DNA from: Roseivirga sp. UBA6052
GTDB lineage: Bacteria > Bacteroidota > Bacteroidia > Cytophagales > Cyclobacteriaceae
Assembly (NCBI GenBank): GCA_002427755.1
Contig: DIYO01000004.1
Coordinates: 1-64,000 of the forward strand
Direction of reading: 5' to 3'
Length of the DNA stretch: 64,000 bases
A program made the position numbers and the translations under genes. The notes under the pieces are model-generated. The model saw only the letters and a list, made by a program, of their open reading frames with translations. It was not told the origin of the DNA and did no database searches. Positions 34,661 to 44,259 of this stretch are shown piece after piece (positions within the stretch are counted from its first letter, which is position 1; each line of letters begins with the position of its first letter).

Positions 34661-37600
34661 ATTGTGTGCTTTGCGTACTCTCGATCAAAGGCATTCATTT
34701 GACCTTTAAAGTTCTTTAAACAATCATTTAAATAACTCTTCCATAATTTATCTGCACTCTGCCAAGACAAACCATGTCTACCCATTGATCTTAAAGTCTG
34801 ATCGTTTCTAAATTTTATATCCATTCTTAAGAACCAAGCCTTATTTTTCAATAACACCGTAATCCTGAACAACGGATTCTGATTATCTATTGCGTTCAAT
34901 AAATTAACATCTTTCAACCAATCCTCATAATCCAATAATTTCAACTTAATCCCTTCTTGCTTACAGAGTTTTAATATTTGTTCATAAGATATCTGAAGAT
35001 GGTTGATTACATGGAAATTAGAATTGAGCTGTGATTCAGAAAAATCAGCTATGATTTGGGCCGTAATATCTACTGGAGTAAGGTCTACTTCGCGATGCAG
35101 CAATTCTCTAGGAAAGCTCTTCAAGATTAAACAACCTGTCATAAAGCGATGGAAAAAATCATCAGGCCTTACCTTACCTGTCCTACTATCACCGGTAATT
35201 CTAGCTAACCTGAAAATATTGGTCTCTAGACCCAAATCTCTAGCCTTTTGTACTATAAGATCTGAAACCCACTTGGTCGCCTTGTAGCCATGTTCCCTGT
35301 AATGAATTTCAGCAGCCAAATCAGAATTTTCTGTCAACTCCCGCTCAATGGAAGTGAATACTCCTTTTGTCGATATATAATTGAAGCGCTTCTGCTTAAT
35401 AGATCCACAAAATTCCAATAAATCAATTGTTGCGGTGGTATTGGGCTTTTTCAATGCGTCAAATGAAGCCAAGAAATCCACATTAGCCCCTGAATGATAA
35501 ACCACATCAACCTCGCCCTTCATGCTAAACCATAGGTCTTCTTTTATACCCAGACGCCTTTCGTTTAAGTCACCATTAACGAGAACAACCTTATCAACAG
35601 GAAAATTAAGTCCAAAAGTGTTTAAAGACTTTTCAAGCTTTAGATAAGCACCTGATTGTGAACTACTACGAATAAGACAATACACCTTGTCGTATCGCTG
35701 TACCAATCTCTCAAGCAAATATACTCCCACAAAACCAGTAGCACCTGTCAAAAAGGCCACCTTACTTGGGTTATGAATCAGGTTAGAATTAGTAACCGTT
35801 AAGCCTCTTGCCAGATGCTCGAACTCTTTATAGTAAATTCTTGAAAGACTATGCTGTTCATCATTGGTCAAAAGCTTAGCAACTTCTCTAATCGAGTTAT
35901 TGGACGCAAATTGAATCATTTGCAACTCTTTGTCGAATTGCTCTTCAATTTTTGCAATTAGGAAGACTAGACTTAGTGAGTCACCACCTAAATCAAAGAA
36001 TCCCAGTTCAACATCATTTACCTCAACCCCCAGCGTTTCTTCAAAGATGGTCTGTATGTGTTTTTCGATATGATTAACAGGCGGATTATGTTTTTGCTGT
36101 TCTATTGAATTGAACTCTATTCGCTCTAGGAGTTTGTTCTTATCAACCTTACCCGTCCTTGTAAGAGGAAATTCAGTCATCACAGCGACCTTTTTAGGAA
36201 GCATATAGCTAGGCACTTTATCCCTTAAATTTTTCAAAACAGCTTCCTCAGTTACTGGATGTTTTGCAACCACAAAGGCTACAATTGATTTCTGAACACC
36301 ATTAGTCTTAAGGGCAACAAGCGACTGTTCCACCTCATCCAAATCCATTAAATGACTTTCAATTTCTCCTAGTTCAATTCTAAAACCATTGAGTTTTACT
36401 TGGTTGTCTTTTCTACCTGTAAAATGAAAGAGGCCTGAATCGTCTAAAAAGCCTTTATCTCCTGTTCTGTATAATCTTCGTTTAAGGACTGAATGATGAT
36501 AAAACTTGTTATTAAAAATGCCTTCATGGTTTACATAACCTATCGCCACTCCATTACCTCCAATATGAATTTCACCCTCAGTATTTGGAGGAAGCAATTG
36601 ATCATTTTCATCGAGAATGTAAACTTCAGAACCTGGCAAAGTATGCCCTATTGGCATATCCCCTCCTTCAGATGAATCCGCTAGATCCACAGTGTGTATT
36701 GTCGTATCTACTGTACATTCTGTCGGACCATAAAGATTGCTGATTTTAAGTGATTGTTTACCTAACCATTCACGTAAATCCGCTAACAAATTGACAGAAA
36801 ATTTCTCTCCTCCTACCAGAAAATGCTTTACCCGAAAACCATCAGGAGCTTGAGCACTTCTCTTTATTAAAGCCGTTAAATGCGATGGCACTCCATCACA
36901 AATATCTATTCGATGCTCTACAAGAAATTGACCGAATGCTTTCCCGTCTTTCCTTGTCTTATCGGGAACAAGATTCAGCTCAAACCCATACAACAAACAC
37001 GCAAATATTTGTTGTATTGAAGCATCAAAATGAAAAGCGGACATGAGTGCCAGTTTGGATTCGGAAGGGTATAACTGATAGACCTCTTCATATAAGCCCT
37101 GCATCAGGTTCAACAAACCAGCTTTTGAGATCAACACACCTTTTGGAGTACCTGTACTTCCTGAGGTAAAAATCGCATAGGCCGGATCTGCGGTATCAGA
37201 ATCCAAAGGCTCAAGGGTTGTAAGATTATGAAGGTGCTCTGAAACATTGATCACTTCAAACCTATTCAGTTCGAATTCATTTGATAGTTCAGGGGTAGTT
37301 ATGACATGCTTGATAGCAGCATCTTTAAAAATGGCATCTACTCTGTTTTTAGGCTGTTCGATGTCTATTGGAACATAGAAGGCATTAGACATTAAAGTGC
37401 CGAGGATAGAAACTAAATAGTCCTTTGACCTTGGCAGCATGATAGCAATCGGTACTCCGTTGCTTGCCCCTTTAGCCGCTAACCTTTCACTTATGGCTAA
37501 ACCCATTTGCCATAGGTCAGAAAATGTCACTTCAGTTTCACTATCTCTGACTGCTACTTTACCATCATTTTGAACAACACACTTTTTGATTTGGTAGAGT

Positions 37601-38967
37601 AAGCCTTTTGTATCAGAAATTCGATTACTCCTAGAATGCCCCTTGATAAGTTTTAATTCATGGTCAAACAATACTGGAGCATTCGACAGAAGTTTATCAT
37701 GATCATTTGAATAGAATTGGAAACTCGCAGTAAAACGATCTATAAGCGCCCTAGCTTCAGATTCATTGAAGTAGTTAAGGTTATAATCCCAGGCTAGCTT
37801 AACCGGCTTTTCTTTGTGGTAATTAAAGTAATGCAGGACAAGGGGCGTCTGTATACTATCATTCGATATTGTACCTGAATCCATCACCTCGGCATTTCCG
37901 AATTGGACATCATAATCATTGTTCTCATAGGAAAAAACAACATCATATAGTTGGGTCGAATTACTGAAATTAACTCCTAGATGCTGATTAATCTGATGAA
38001 TGGAAACATCTCGATAAGTCATGGTTGATCTCATTTCTGAGACAATACCATCTATTAGTTTTCTGAGTGAGATATTAGCTGGAAATGAAAGCCTTAATGG
38101 GATAATATTTATAAAACACCCGACTGTGTTCATTTGTGCTTCTCCTGATCGATTAAGCAATGGAACACCAAATACGATATCTTTCTTACCATATGTTCTC
38201 GATAAGGTGAGATACAGAATGGCCAAAGTATAATAGAACTTTGATTTAGAATCTTGGATCCCTTCTACTTTAATTCTGGTTAGCAGTTCTCGGTCTAATT
38301 CATACTCTATACGTGCACTAGGACTAAATTGAAGACCGGCTTCCTTCACTTTAAAAAGTGAGAACCTCTCATAGTCCTGAAATTTATTCATCCAAAAATC
38401 AAGTGACCTCTGTTTAGATCCTTGATCAGAGCTTTGATTTTTTGCATAATCAAAAAAAGAACTTGGTTCGTGTGCCTCTTGGCCAATACCGAGACTATTG
38501 TATTGATTGGCAATCTTCCGTAACAAAGTACCTCTCGACCACCCGTCAATCATGATGTGATGAAACTTCATCACTAGAAAGCACTCCCCTTTATCAGTCT
38601 TTAGGAGCGAAATCTGAAAAAGTGAGGCATCTGTAAGGGAAATATTCTTTTTAAAATGAGTTTTGAGCCATTCATTTGCCACAGATTCAGAAAGTCCATC
38701 TTTAATGGTTAAATCCAATGATGTGTTTTCTTTCAAAAACTGACTTGGAGCAGCCTCATCGGAAACACCAATCCTTAGTACATCATTCTGCTCAATGACT
38801 ATCGCAATAGCCTCTTTCAAGCGATTTTCTTCCAAATAAGCATTGAGCTTTACGTAGGCTCCAACCATATAAATCGGAGCTTGCTCATACAACTTAGATT
38901 CAAGCCAAATTGACTTTTGAGTCTCCGTTAAGGCCACTTTTTCCATCAAAGTATTAGAGTGCCTCAT
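34657..38967 (-). CDS. Single-module NRPS: condensation - adenylation - PCP - thioester reductase
   Basis: A 1436-residue synthetase. The condensation domain has an intact HHIMIDGW (136-143). The adenylation domain shows A3 FTSGSTGTPKG (about 600), A4 FHFDASIQQ (about 646), A5 NLYGPTEC (about 747), A7 YRTGDKG, A8 GRKDNQVKLNGFRIELGEIE and A10 RTGKVDK. The carrier domain has LGGDSL (about 996). The reductase domain has TGATGFVGVYLLERL (about 1074) and Y-x-x-x-K in GYKATK (about 1226), predicting NAD(P)H-dependent release as aldehyde or alcohol. Manual extraction of the specificity code gives DAQDLGLVDK, close to glutamine. No phosphopantetheinyl transferase is nearby. The start ATG lies 1 bp after the receptor gene stop. 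Confidence 0.93.
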   Translation of the reverse strand: MRHSNTLMEKVALTETQKSIWLESKLYEQAPIYMVGAYVKLNAYLEENRLKEAIAIVIEQNDVLRIGVSDEAAPSQFLKENTSLDLTIKDGLSESVANEWLKTHFKKNISLTDASLFQISLLKTDKGECFLVMKFHHIMIDGWSRGTLLRKIANQYNSLGIGQEAHEPSSFFDYAKNQSSDQGSKQRSLDFWMNKFQDYERFSLFKVKEAGLQFSPSARIEYELDRELLTRIKVEGIQDSKSKFYYTLAILYLTLSRTYGKKDIVFGVPLLNRSGEAQMNTVGCFINIIPLRLSFPANISLRKLIDGIVSEMRSTMTYRDVSIHQINQHLGVNFSNSTQLYDVVFSYENNDYDVQFGNAEVMDSGTISNDSIQTPLVLHYFNYHKEKPVKLAWDYNLNYFNESEARALIDRFTASFQFYSNDHDKLLSNAPVLFDHELKLIKGHSRSNRISDTKGLLYQIKKCVVQNDGKVAVRDSETEVTFSDLWQMGLAISERLAAKGASNGVPIAIMLPRSKDYLVSILGTLMSNAFYVPIDIEQPKNRVDAIFKDAAIKHVITTPELSNEFELNRFEVINVSEHLHNLTTLEPLDSDTADPAYAIFTSGSTGTPKGVLISKAGLLNLMQGLYEEVYQLYPSESKLALMSAFHFDASIQQIFACLLYGFELNLVPDKTRKDGKAFGQFLVEHRIDICDGVPSHLTALIKRSAQAPDGFRVKHFLVGGEKFSVNLLADLREWLGKQSLKISNLYGPTECTVDTTIHTVDLADSSEGGDMPIGHTLPGSEVYILDENDQLLPPNTEGEIHIGGNGVAIGYVNHEGIFNNKFYHHSVLKRRLYRTGDKGFLDDSGLFHFTGRKDNQVKLNGFRIELGEIESHLMDLDEVEQSLVALKTNGVQKSIVAFVVAKHPVTEEAVLKNLRDKVPSYMLPKKVAVMTEFPLTRTGKVDKNKLLERIEFNSIEQQKHNPPVNHIEKHIQTIFEETLGVEVNDVELGFFDLGGDSLSLVFLIAKIEEQFDKELQMIQFASNNSIREVAKLLTNDEQHSLSRIYYKEFEHLARGLTVTNSNLIHNPSKVAFLTGATGFVGVYLLERLVQRYDKVYCLIRSSSQSGAYLKLEKSLNTFGLNFPVDKVVLVNGDLNERRLGIKEDLWFSMKGEVDVVYHSGANVDFLASFDALKKPNTTATIDLLEFCGSIKQKRFNYISTKGVFTSIERELTENSDLAAEIHYREHGYKATKWVSDLIVQKARDLGLETNIFRLARITGDSRTGKVRPDDFFHRFMTGCLILKSFPRELLHREVDLTPVDITAQIIADFSESQLNSNFHVINHLQISYEQILKLCKQEGIKLKLLDYEDWLKDVNLLNAIDNQNPLFRITVLLKNKAWFLRMDIKFRNDQTLRSMGRHGLSWQSADKLWKSYLNDCLKNFKGQMNAFDREYAKHTM

Positions 38968-38968
38968 A

Positions 38969-41485
38969 TTAGAATTTATAACCTAGTGTAAATAGCAACT
39001 GCCTTGCCCTACCTAACATCCCTCTATCTGCCCACGGGTTAATCGTGTAGGTAGGATATCGATATTGTGTATTGAGGAAATTTGAGACCCTTGCATTGAA
39101 AAAGAGTCCGCCTTTTTTATTGGGCTCCTTCGGACCAAATTTGATATTATCTATTCTGTAATTAAGTCCAAGTCTTAGGTAATCATCTGTTTGATCTCCG
39201 ATGTATTCAGGGACTCCATTTGTAAGAAGCAAGTAGGCATTCATGTCACCCACGTAGTTCAGCTGAGCCCCAAAACTCATATTTCCAGTTGAAGCTGTAA
39301 ACCTGAAATTCCCTAAGAGTTGAGGAGAAAATGAAGGTTCAAAAGAAGCTGTATCTAGAACCTCTTGTAGAATAAGTTCTGTTTCATTTGCAATAACAGT
39401 CTTCTGATAACTTACATCCAGACTCGTATTTAGAGTAAAGCTCTTTCCTAAAAAGTACTTATCTCTTGCTCTCTTTTTAAAGATTAATTCAGCGCCAAAC
39501 GTCTCTAGCTCCCCTCCATTCTCTCTAATTGTTCTAAAACCTCCACTAGAAACTGTACTTACTTTCCTTGAAACCAAATCCTTTAAGTCATTTCTAAAGA
39601 GATTAAGATTTACCTCATAATTCGCCTTGTCATTAACAAAGGTGTAACCGAGCTCTAGCGTTTCAATTTTTTCAGGGCCTAAAAATGGCTGAATGTTTGG
39701 ATTGTCTGCACCAATTAGATTGAAGGTATTGGCTTGTGACGCATTCAGCGCAGCACCAACCTGGTTAATGGCCTGACCATACATACCTTTAATGTAATGG
39801 CGCTTGAGTTCGGTAGAGTCTTGCGTAGAATAGATTACGGCTATCCTTGGAATCAAGCTTAATGGAGTAGCCGGAATTTCGCCAGAGAATAACGAGATAT
39901 CTCCTGTTCTAACAGACTGTGTGTTGTATTCAACTTGATAACTCTCTTGTTGCTCGAGTCTACCACCAGCCACCACATTGAAAGTACCATTTCTCAGCTC
40001 AGTCTTTAAGTTCAACTGTGTATAACCTGCTAAAGTATTAAGAGAGGCATTTTCAGATAGCCCAAGAAACCAGTTTATTAATCCTGTTTCTGGCGCATCG
40101 TATTTAGAGTTATTAATACGGTTACTACTGTACCAAAGTCCTCCGATCAAATCTAAGTCTACATTGCTTCTATCTGTTGAATTGAGAATAACATAACGAG
40201 CGTTCGCCTCCGCTCGATACGATGCTACCCTGTCTTGCCCAAAAGGCCGTGCTTCAGGAAAGTAATAGTGGTATTGAGCGTCTACAATAGAGCTCATTAC
40301 TGAAAACTTTAGCTCATAATCAAAATTCCCTTTATCGGTCGGTTTTCGGTAACCGAATTGAGTATTAATTGTACTCGATTCATACTTATTTCTATCAGTT
40401 GGACCCGGCTCTAGAAAGCTGAATCCAAAGTTAGATGTGGCATAATTTAGGTTAGCGCTGAACCCTCCATAGCCTATAGATAAATTGAGTGATTCATTTC
40501 TTTTGGAATAACGTTCCGGATTGATCTCTTGACCGCGATAAGCGAACTCTGTTACAGCATCCACTCTACCATTCTGTAAGTTGCTCGCAGCATCAGCATC
40601 ATATGCCGAGGGAGAGATAAAATCGTCCCACTCTTCTTGAAAACCATCTCTACGCCATGTAGAAGCATTGAAAGAGAGTTTGAGTCCCTGGCGATCGAAC
40701 GCATATCTTACAAAGTTCCTTTGACCATTTTGAGAGCCAAAACTTGTTGATACCGTGCCGTCATAATCTCTATCGGCCTGATTAGTTATAATATTGATGA
40801 CACCGAAAGAGGCACCTGCACCGTAGATCACAGACATAGGACCGCGCACCACTTCAATTCTGTCTATTGCTTCAACAGGTACATTAATTTTGTTGAGAGG
40901 AAAGTCATTTTGCCTTTCCGAAAGCATATTGACTCCATTCACCTGAATCATCACATTTCGGTTAAATGGCCCCCAGAATCCCCTGATGCCTATGGTAACA
41001 TCGGACTCGGATCTATGATCTAGCGTAAAAACACCCGCTATATTCTCTAAAACCTCTTGTAAAGTGATGTAACCATTCTGCTCAATTTCTTGCCTAGAAA
41101 TAATCACTACACTTGCCGGGATTTCATAAATAGATTGCTCCCATCGAGAGGCAGTAATGGCTGTAGTTCCTAAATCTCGAAGCTCCACATCCAATTCATT
41201 CTCAAAGGATTCTAACACCTCTACTGAAAGAACTCGTTTCCCTGGATATTCGAATACAAGAACCTTTTGGTCAGCTAATCCAGAGATTTTATACACTCCA
41301 TGTAGATTTGTTCTGACGGCCTTATCCTTATTGTTTTTCCAATAGACGAGAACATCTCTCAATGGACTTCTTGAGCTCTCCTCCACAACCCGACCTATTA
41401 CTAAATCGGTTTGAGCCATAAGATTAATGGTAGTTAGCCCAACTATCAGAATGCTCAACAACAACCTATTCATCTTCAACCTCAT
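38969..41485 (-). CDS. TonB-dependent outer-membrane receptor
   Basis: An 838-residue receptor. A signal peptide (MNRLLLSILIVGLTTINLMAQ, ATG at 41473, or four residues earlier at 41485) is followed by a carboxypeptidase-regulatory-like beta-sandwich (about 28-95). Then come a plug domain (about 115-235; QEVLENIAGVFTLDH, VRGPMSVIYGAGASFGVINII) and a 22-strand barrel ending in aromatic LLFTLGYKF. There is no SusD partner, so it is of the siderophore/vitamin/peptide type rather than polysaccharide. Its start overlaps the TIR-WD40 gene by 20 bp and it abuts the NRPS gene, which suggests it imports or senses a molecule related to the NRPS product (inference). Confidence 0.93.
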   Translation of the reverse strand: MRLKMNRLLLSILIVGLTTINLMAQTDLVIGRVVEESSRSPLRDVLVYWKNNKDKAVRTNLHGVYKISGLADQKVLVFEYPGKRVLSVEVLESFENELDVELRDLGTTAITASRWEQSIYEIPASVVIISRQEIEQNGYITLQEVLENIAGVFTLDHRSESDVTIGIRGFWGPFNRNVMIQVNGVNMLSERQNDFPLNKINVPVEAIDRIEVVRGPMSVIYGAGASFGVINIITNQADRDYDGTVSTSFGSQNGQRNFVRYAFDRQGLKLSFNASTWRRDGFQEEWDDFISPSAYDADAASNLQNGRVDAVTEFAYRGQEINPERYSKRNESLNLSIGYGGFSANLNYATSNFGFSFLEPGPTDRNKYESSTINTQFGYRKPTDKGNFDYELKFSVMSSIVDAQYHYYFPEARPFGQDRVASYRAEANARYVILNSTDRSNVDLDLIGGLWYSSNRINNSKYDAPETGLINWFLGLSENASLNTLAGYTQLNLKTELRNGTFNVVAGGRLEQQESYQVEYNTQSVRTGDISLFSGEIPATPLSLIPRIAVIYSTQDSTELKRHYIKGMYGQAINQVGAALNASQANTFNLIGADNPNIQPFLGPEKIETLELGYTFVNDKANYEVNLNLFRNDLKDLVSRKVSTVSSGGFRTIRENGGELETFGAELIFKKRARDKYFLGKSFTLNTSLDVSYQKTVIANETELILQEVLDTASFEPSFSPQLLGNFRFTASTGNMSFGAQLNYVGDMNAYLLLTNGVPEYIGDQTDDYLRLGLNYRIDNIKFGPKEPNKKGGLFFNARVSNFLNTQYRYPTYTINPWADRGMLGRARQLLFTLGYKF

Positions 41486-44072
41486 TTAATTCCTTTCTCC
41501 AATTGAGCACATCTGTAGCCCATGCCTTTGAGATGTTATTCCAGCTTTTTGTGATTAAGACCTCTTCGTTCCAATAGAATATCTCTAGAGGTCTAATGAT
41601 GTTGTTCTCAATGATTATCTCACTTTTCACATCTCGAGAGCCATTCTCATTTAGCGCTACCAGACTAAAGCGCTCGTCTATACTGGATGTAGCAATTTGA
41701 TTTTCATTAGGACTGAAGGCGATGGATGTGATACGATAACTGTGATTGAACAAGCGCTCAATATTTTGCAGGTTTTTTGCATCTCTTATTTCAACCACAC
41801 CATTTCTGAATCCTAGGGCAACCCACTGTTTTGAAGGTGATAAACAGACGGCAGAAACATTCTTTAACTCTGGATTTGCAAGAAGCTGATTAGCTAGAGA
41901 ATCTTTGATTAACTCGGCTTCTGAGACCGTAGTATTGTGGGCTATAGAAACATAGTTATCACCAAAGAACTTAATAGAATCTCTCTTCGCCTTAACTGGG
42001 AGTTTGTCTGGATAAAAAACTTCCAAATCGGATTCTAACTCTGTCCAATCTTTTTCCTTTTGTCGAGAAACCATACTGAGTATGGATTTCGATGGAATGA
42101 GACTTTTATAGACCGTGTATAACGACTGCACATTGGCTGATGCGTCAATACTATCAGTCAATATTGAAACCGCCAACTCAGCGGAAATTCTTGCGCTATC
42201 ACGCTGGCTTAACTGTAAAAACTCTAGTGCTCTTATGGCCTCAATCTTGGCCCTTGTTACCATCGAAATGCTATCAGACTCTTTTTGCGCAATGACTAGC
42301 TGCTCATTTGTCTCATCAAGAATTTGCTGTGCTTGAGCTACTTTCAATCTAGACGCTGCCGCATCTCTCTCTGCATCTGATGCATCTGCCATAGCCTGGG
42401 AAAGACTACTAGTTGCATCCATCAATCTAATTTGAGCGGTTTCAACATTAGCCTCTGCCACACGCAACTTAATTTCGGCTTCGGCCACTTTGGCATTTGC
42501 TTCTTTTTCTTTCGCTTCTGCTTGTTGCGTTACAAGAATGGCTTGGTCTTCAGCCAATTGAGCGTCTCTTTCAGCGTCTGCCTTTTCTGTTTTTGCAATC
42601 TCTGCTGCTTCATAAGCTTGCTTCTCTAAATCCTCAGCAATCTTCTTTTTATTTAAGAACACAAAAGTCAGTGTCCCAAATACAGCTAAAAAGACAATAC
42701 CCACCGTGGTTGTCCAGAATGTCAATCTCTTCTTACGCCTAACCCCTTGCGCATAAGAGATACTTCTTTCAACGAAGTCTATCATTTTGGCATTAGGTGG
42801 TGGCTCATTGCCCTGGGTCTCAGCGGCCTTGTACCAATTTCTAAACTCTATAGCTTCGCCATAAGGCAGGAGTTTCTTTTTATTCTTGCCGGTCTGTTCC
42901 CAATTAAAGGCCGTGCTAAATAGTCTAGTATGTTCTTTAATGTATGCTTCGTCTCCGTTTATAGAGGTAATCAGGTCATCTATACTTAATGACTCATTCC
43001 AAAGGACAATTCCCTTTTTGCCTTGCTCCTGCTCTTTGTTTAAAAGCTCGGCCGTATCAGCAATTTGTATGACTCGCTTACTGTTAGATCTGGCAAAGGC
43101 AACTTTTACATCTATTTCTCCTTCATGATCTTCAGACAAGACATCTATTACACTATCTGAGTTAATAATATCTTCTAGGAATGAATTCTGCTCCTCTTTT
43201 GATTCCTCCATGATGTCCTCAAACCAAGTGGTGACATCATGAAGCTTTAATTCTAGATTGAGTTCTTTAGCAAAAGCATATTTATCCGGGGTATAGGCCA
43301 CATAAACTTGTCTCTTGTTAGAAACAGCTTCAAGTGAGCTCAACTTGGATTCAGCCAAAAACTCATTTTGAATATTGGCAAAGGACGAATAGTTACTATC
43401 GGCATCGCTCTTCCTCTTAAAGAGTTTTGCCTTCTTAAAATCTACACCGCTGAGCAACATGGATTTAGGTCTGCCATGCTTATCCCAATAGTAGCTTTCA
43501 CAAAGTAATTTGGTATGCTCTTCGTGAAAGAAGTCATCCAATTCACAAAGTGCCTTTAAATCATTGTAGCTCCCGCGGTACTTTGATTTAGCACTAAAAT
43601 CTACCTCTTGTGGTTTATCTAGCTTTCTCCATTCATAATCCGTCAGCTCACCCTCATTCTTCTTTTGCTTTAAAAGTGTTCTGAATTCTTGATAATGAAT
43701 AGGTATTATTCTCTTCTCAAATTCAACTGCCTTCTTAACTTCATACCTACAATTGGGAGAATTAACCCAAGCAGGGCCAATGACACAGGCAATCTTTTTG
43801 GAATGAAGAATTGCCTGTTCTAGTCTTAATTCAAAATCGCTTGAGAATCCGATTTCCTCATTATCTAACCAAATCTTAAAGCCATCTTTGGTTAGTTTCT
43901 CGTAAAGTTCTTCTGCTAATTTTTGACCATGGTCACCACCATTGTCTCTCTTATAAGAAATAAAGAGATCAAAGTATTCTGTTTTTCTAATGATTCCAGA
44001 ATTGAAATCAAAAGACGCCTCGTCTTGATCCATTGGATCAAATTCTGATCTGCTATCAGAATCTTCCATCAT
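41466..44072 (-). CDS. TIR - degenerate TIR - TM - coiled coil - WD40 protein
   Basis: An 868-residue protein and the first gene of the operon. A TIR domain spans about 33-145 (FDLFISYKRDNGG; NSPNCRYEVKKAVEFEKRIIPI), with the Glu expected for NADase activity. A linker with the EEHTKLL ... W ... LLSG pattern follows. A second, degenerate TIR-like domain (about 258-370; RQVYVAYTPDKYAFAKEL) has its own copy of the linker (KEHTRLFSTAFNW ... LLPYGEA). Then come a transmembrane helix (about 450-474), a long Ala/Glu-rich coiled coil (about 476-600) and C-terminal WD40-like blades (about 735-868; AVCLSPSKQWVALGF, SIAFSPNENQIATSS). No STAND NTPase lies between TIR and WD40. The alternative start ATG is at 44069. 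Confidence 0.85.
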   Translation of the reverse strand: MMEDSDSRSEFDPMDQDEASFDFNSGIIRKTEYFDLFISYKRDNGGDHGQKLAEELYEKLTKDGFKIWLDNEEIGFSSDFELRLEQAILHSKKIACVIGPAWVNSPNCRYEVKKAVEFEKRIIPIHYQEFRTLLKQKKNEGELTDYEWRKLDKPQEVDFSAKSKYRGSYNDLKALCELDDFFHEEHTKLLCESYYWDKHGRPKSMLLSGVDFKKAKLFKRKSDADSNYSSFANIQNEFLAESKLSSLEAVSNKRQVYVAYTPDKYAFAKELNLELKLHDVTTWFEDIMEESKEEQNSFLEDIINSDSVIDVLSEDHEGEIDVKVAFARSNSKRVIQIADTAELLNKEQEQGKKGIVLWNESLSIDDLITSINGDEAYIKEHTRLFSTAFNWEQTGKNKKKLLPYGEAIEFRNWYKAAETQGNEPPPNAKMIDFVERSISYAQGVRRKKRLTFWTTTVGIVFLAVFGTLTFVFLNKKKIAEDLEKQAYEAAEIAKTEKADAERDAQLAEDQAILVTQQAEAKEKEANAKVAEAEIKLRVAEANVETAQIRLMDATSSLSQAMADASDAERDAAASRLKVAQAQQILDETNEQLVIAQKESDSISMVTRAKIEAIRALEFLQLSQRDSARISAELAVSILTDSIDASANVQSLYTVYKSLIPSKSILSMVSRQKEKDWTELESDLEVFYPDKLPVKAKRDSIKFFGDNYVSIAHNTTVSEAELIKDSLANQLLANPELKNVSAVCLSPSKQWVALGFRNGVVEIRDAKNLQNIERLFNHSYRITSIAFSPNENQIATSSIDERFSLVALNENGSRDVKSEIIIENNIIRPLEIFYWNEEVLITKSWNNISKAWATDVLNWRKELNEVEDE

Positions 44073-44259
44073 TGTGTGTGTTTGTGTTGTGTTAATATGT
44101 TTCTAAAAACATACTGGAGGTAAATTTCATTTTTTTTGGCATTAAATCAATATTTAATCTTGAATTTAAACCTTGAGTTGTTGGTCAATCATATACCTCT
44201 TAACTCAAATCTTTTGCTAATTTTGCGCTCGGAAGTGACACCCTAACTAAATCGTTCTT
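44073..44259. promoter_or_regulatory. Divergent promoter region of the TIR operon and purL
   Basis: This 187-bp gap must carry both promoters. On the plus strand TAATTTTG at 44218-44225 fits the Bacteroidota -7 consensus TAnnTTTG and would give a leader of about 30 nt before purL; no matching -33 TTG is at the ideal spacing. On the minus side, the 22 bases before the TIR-WD40 ATG consist almost only of A and C. Confidence 0.35.

Noticed and set aside
34657..41485. Siderophore locus (NRPS plus TonB receptor)
   Set aside because: Only one module, no hydroxylase, dihydroxybenzoate, ferric reductase or export genes; embedded in TIR genes. It cannot be excluded, but I do not favour it.
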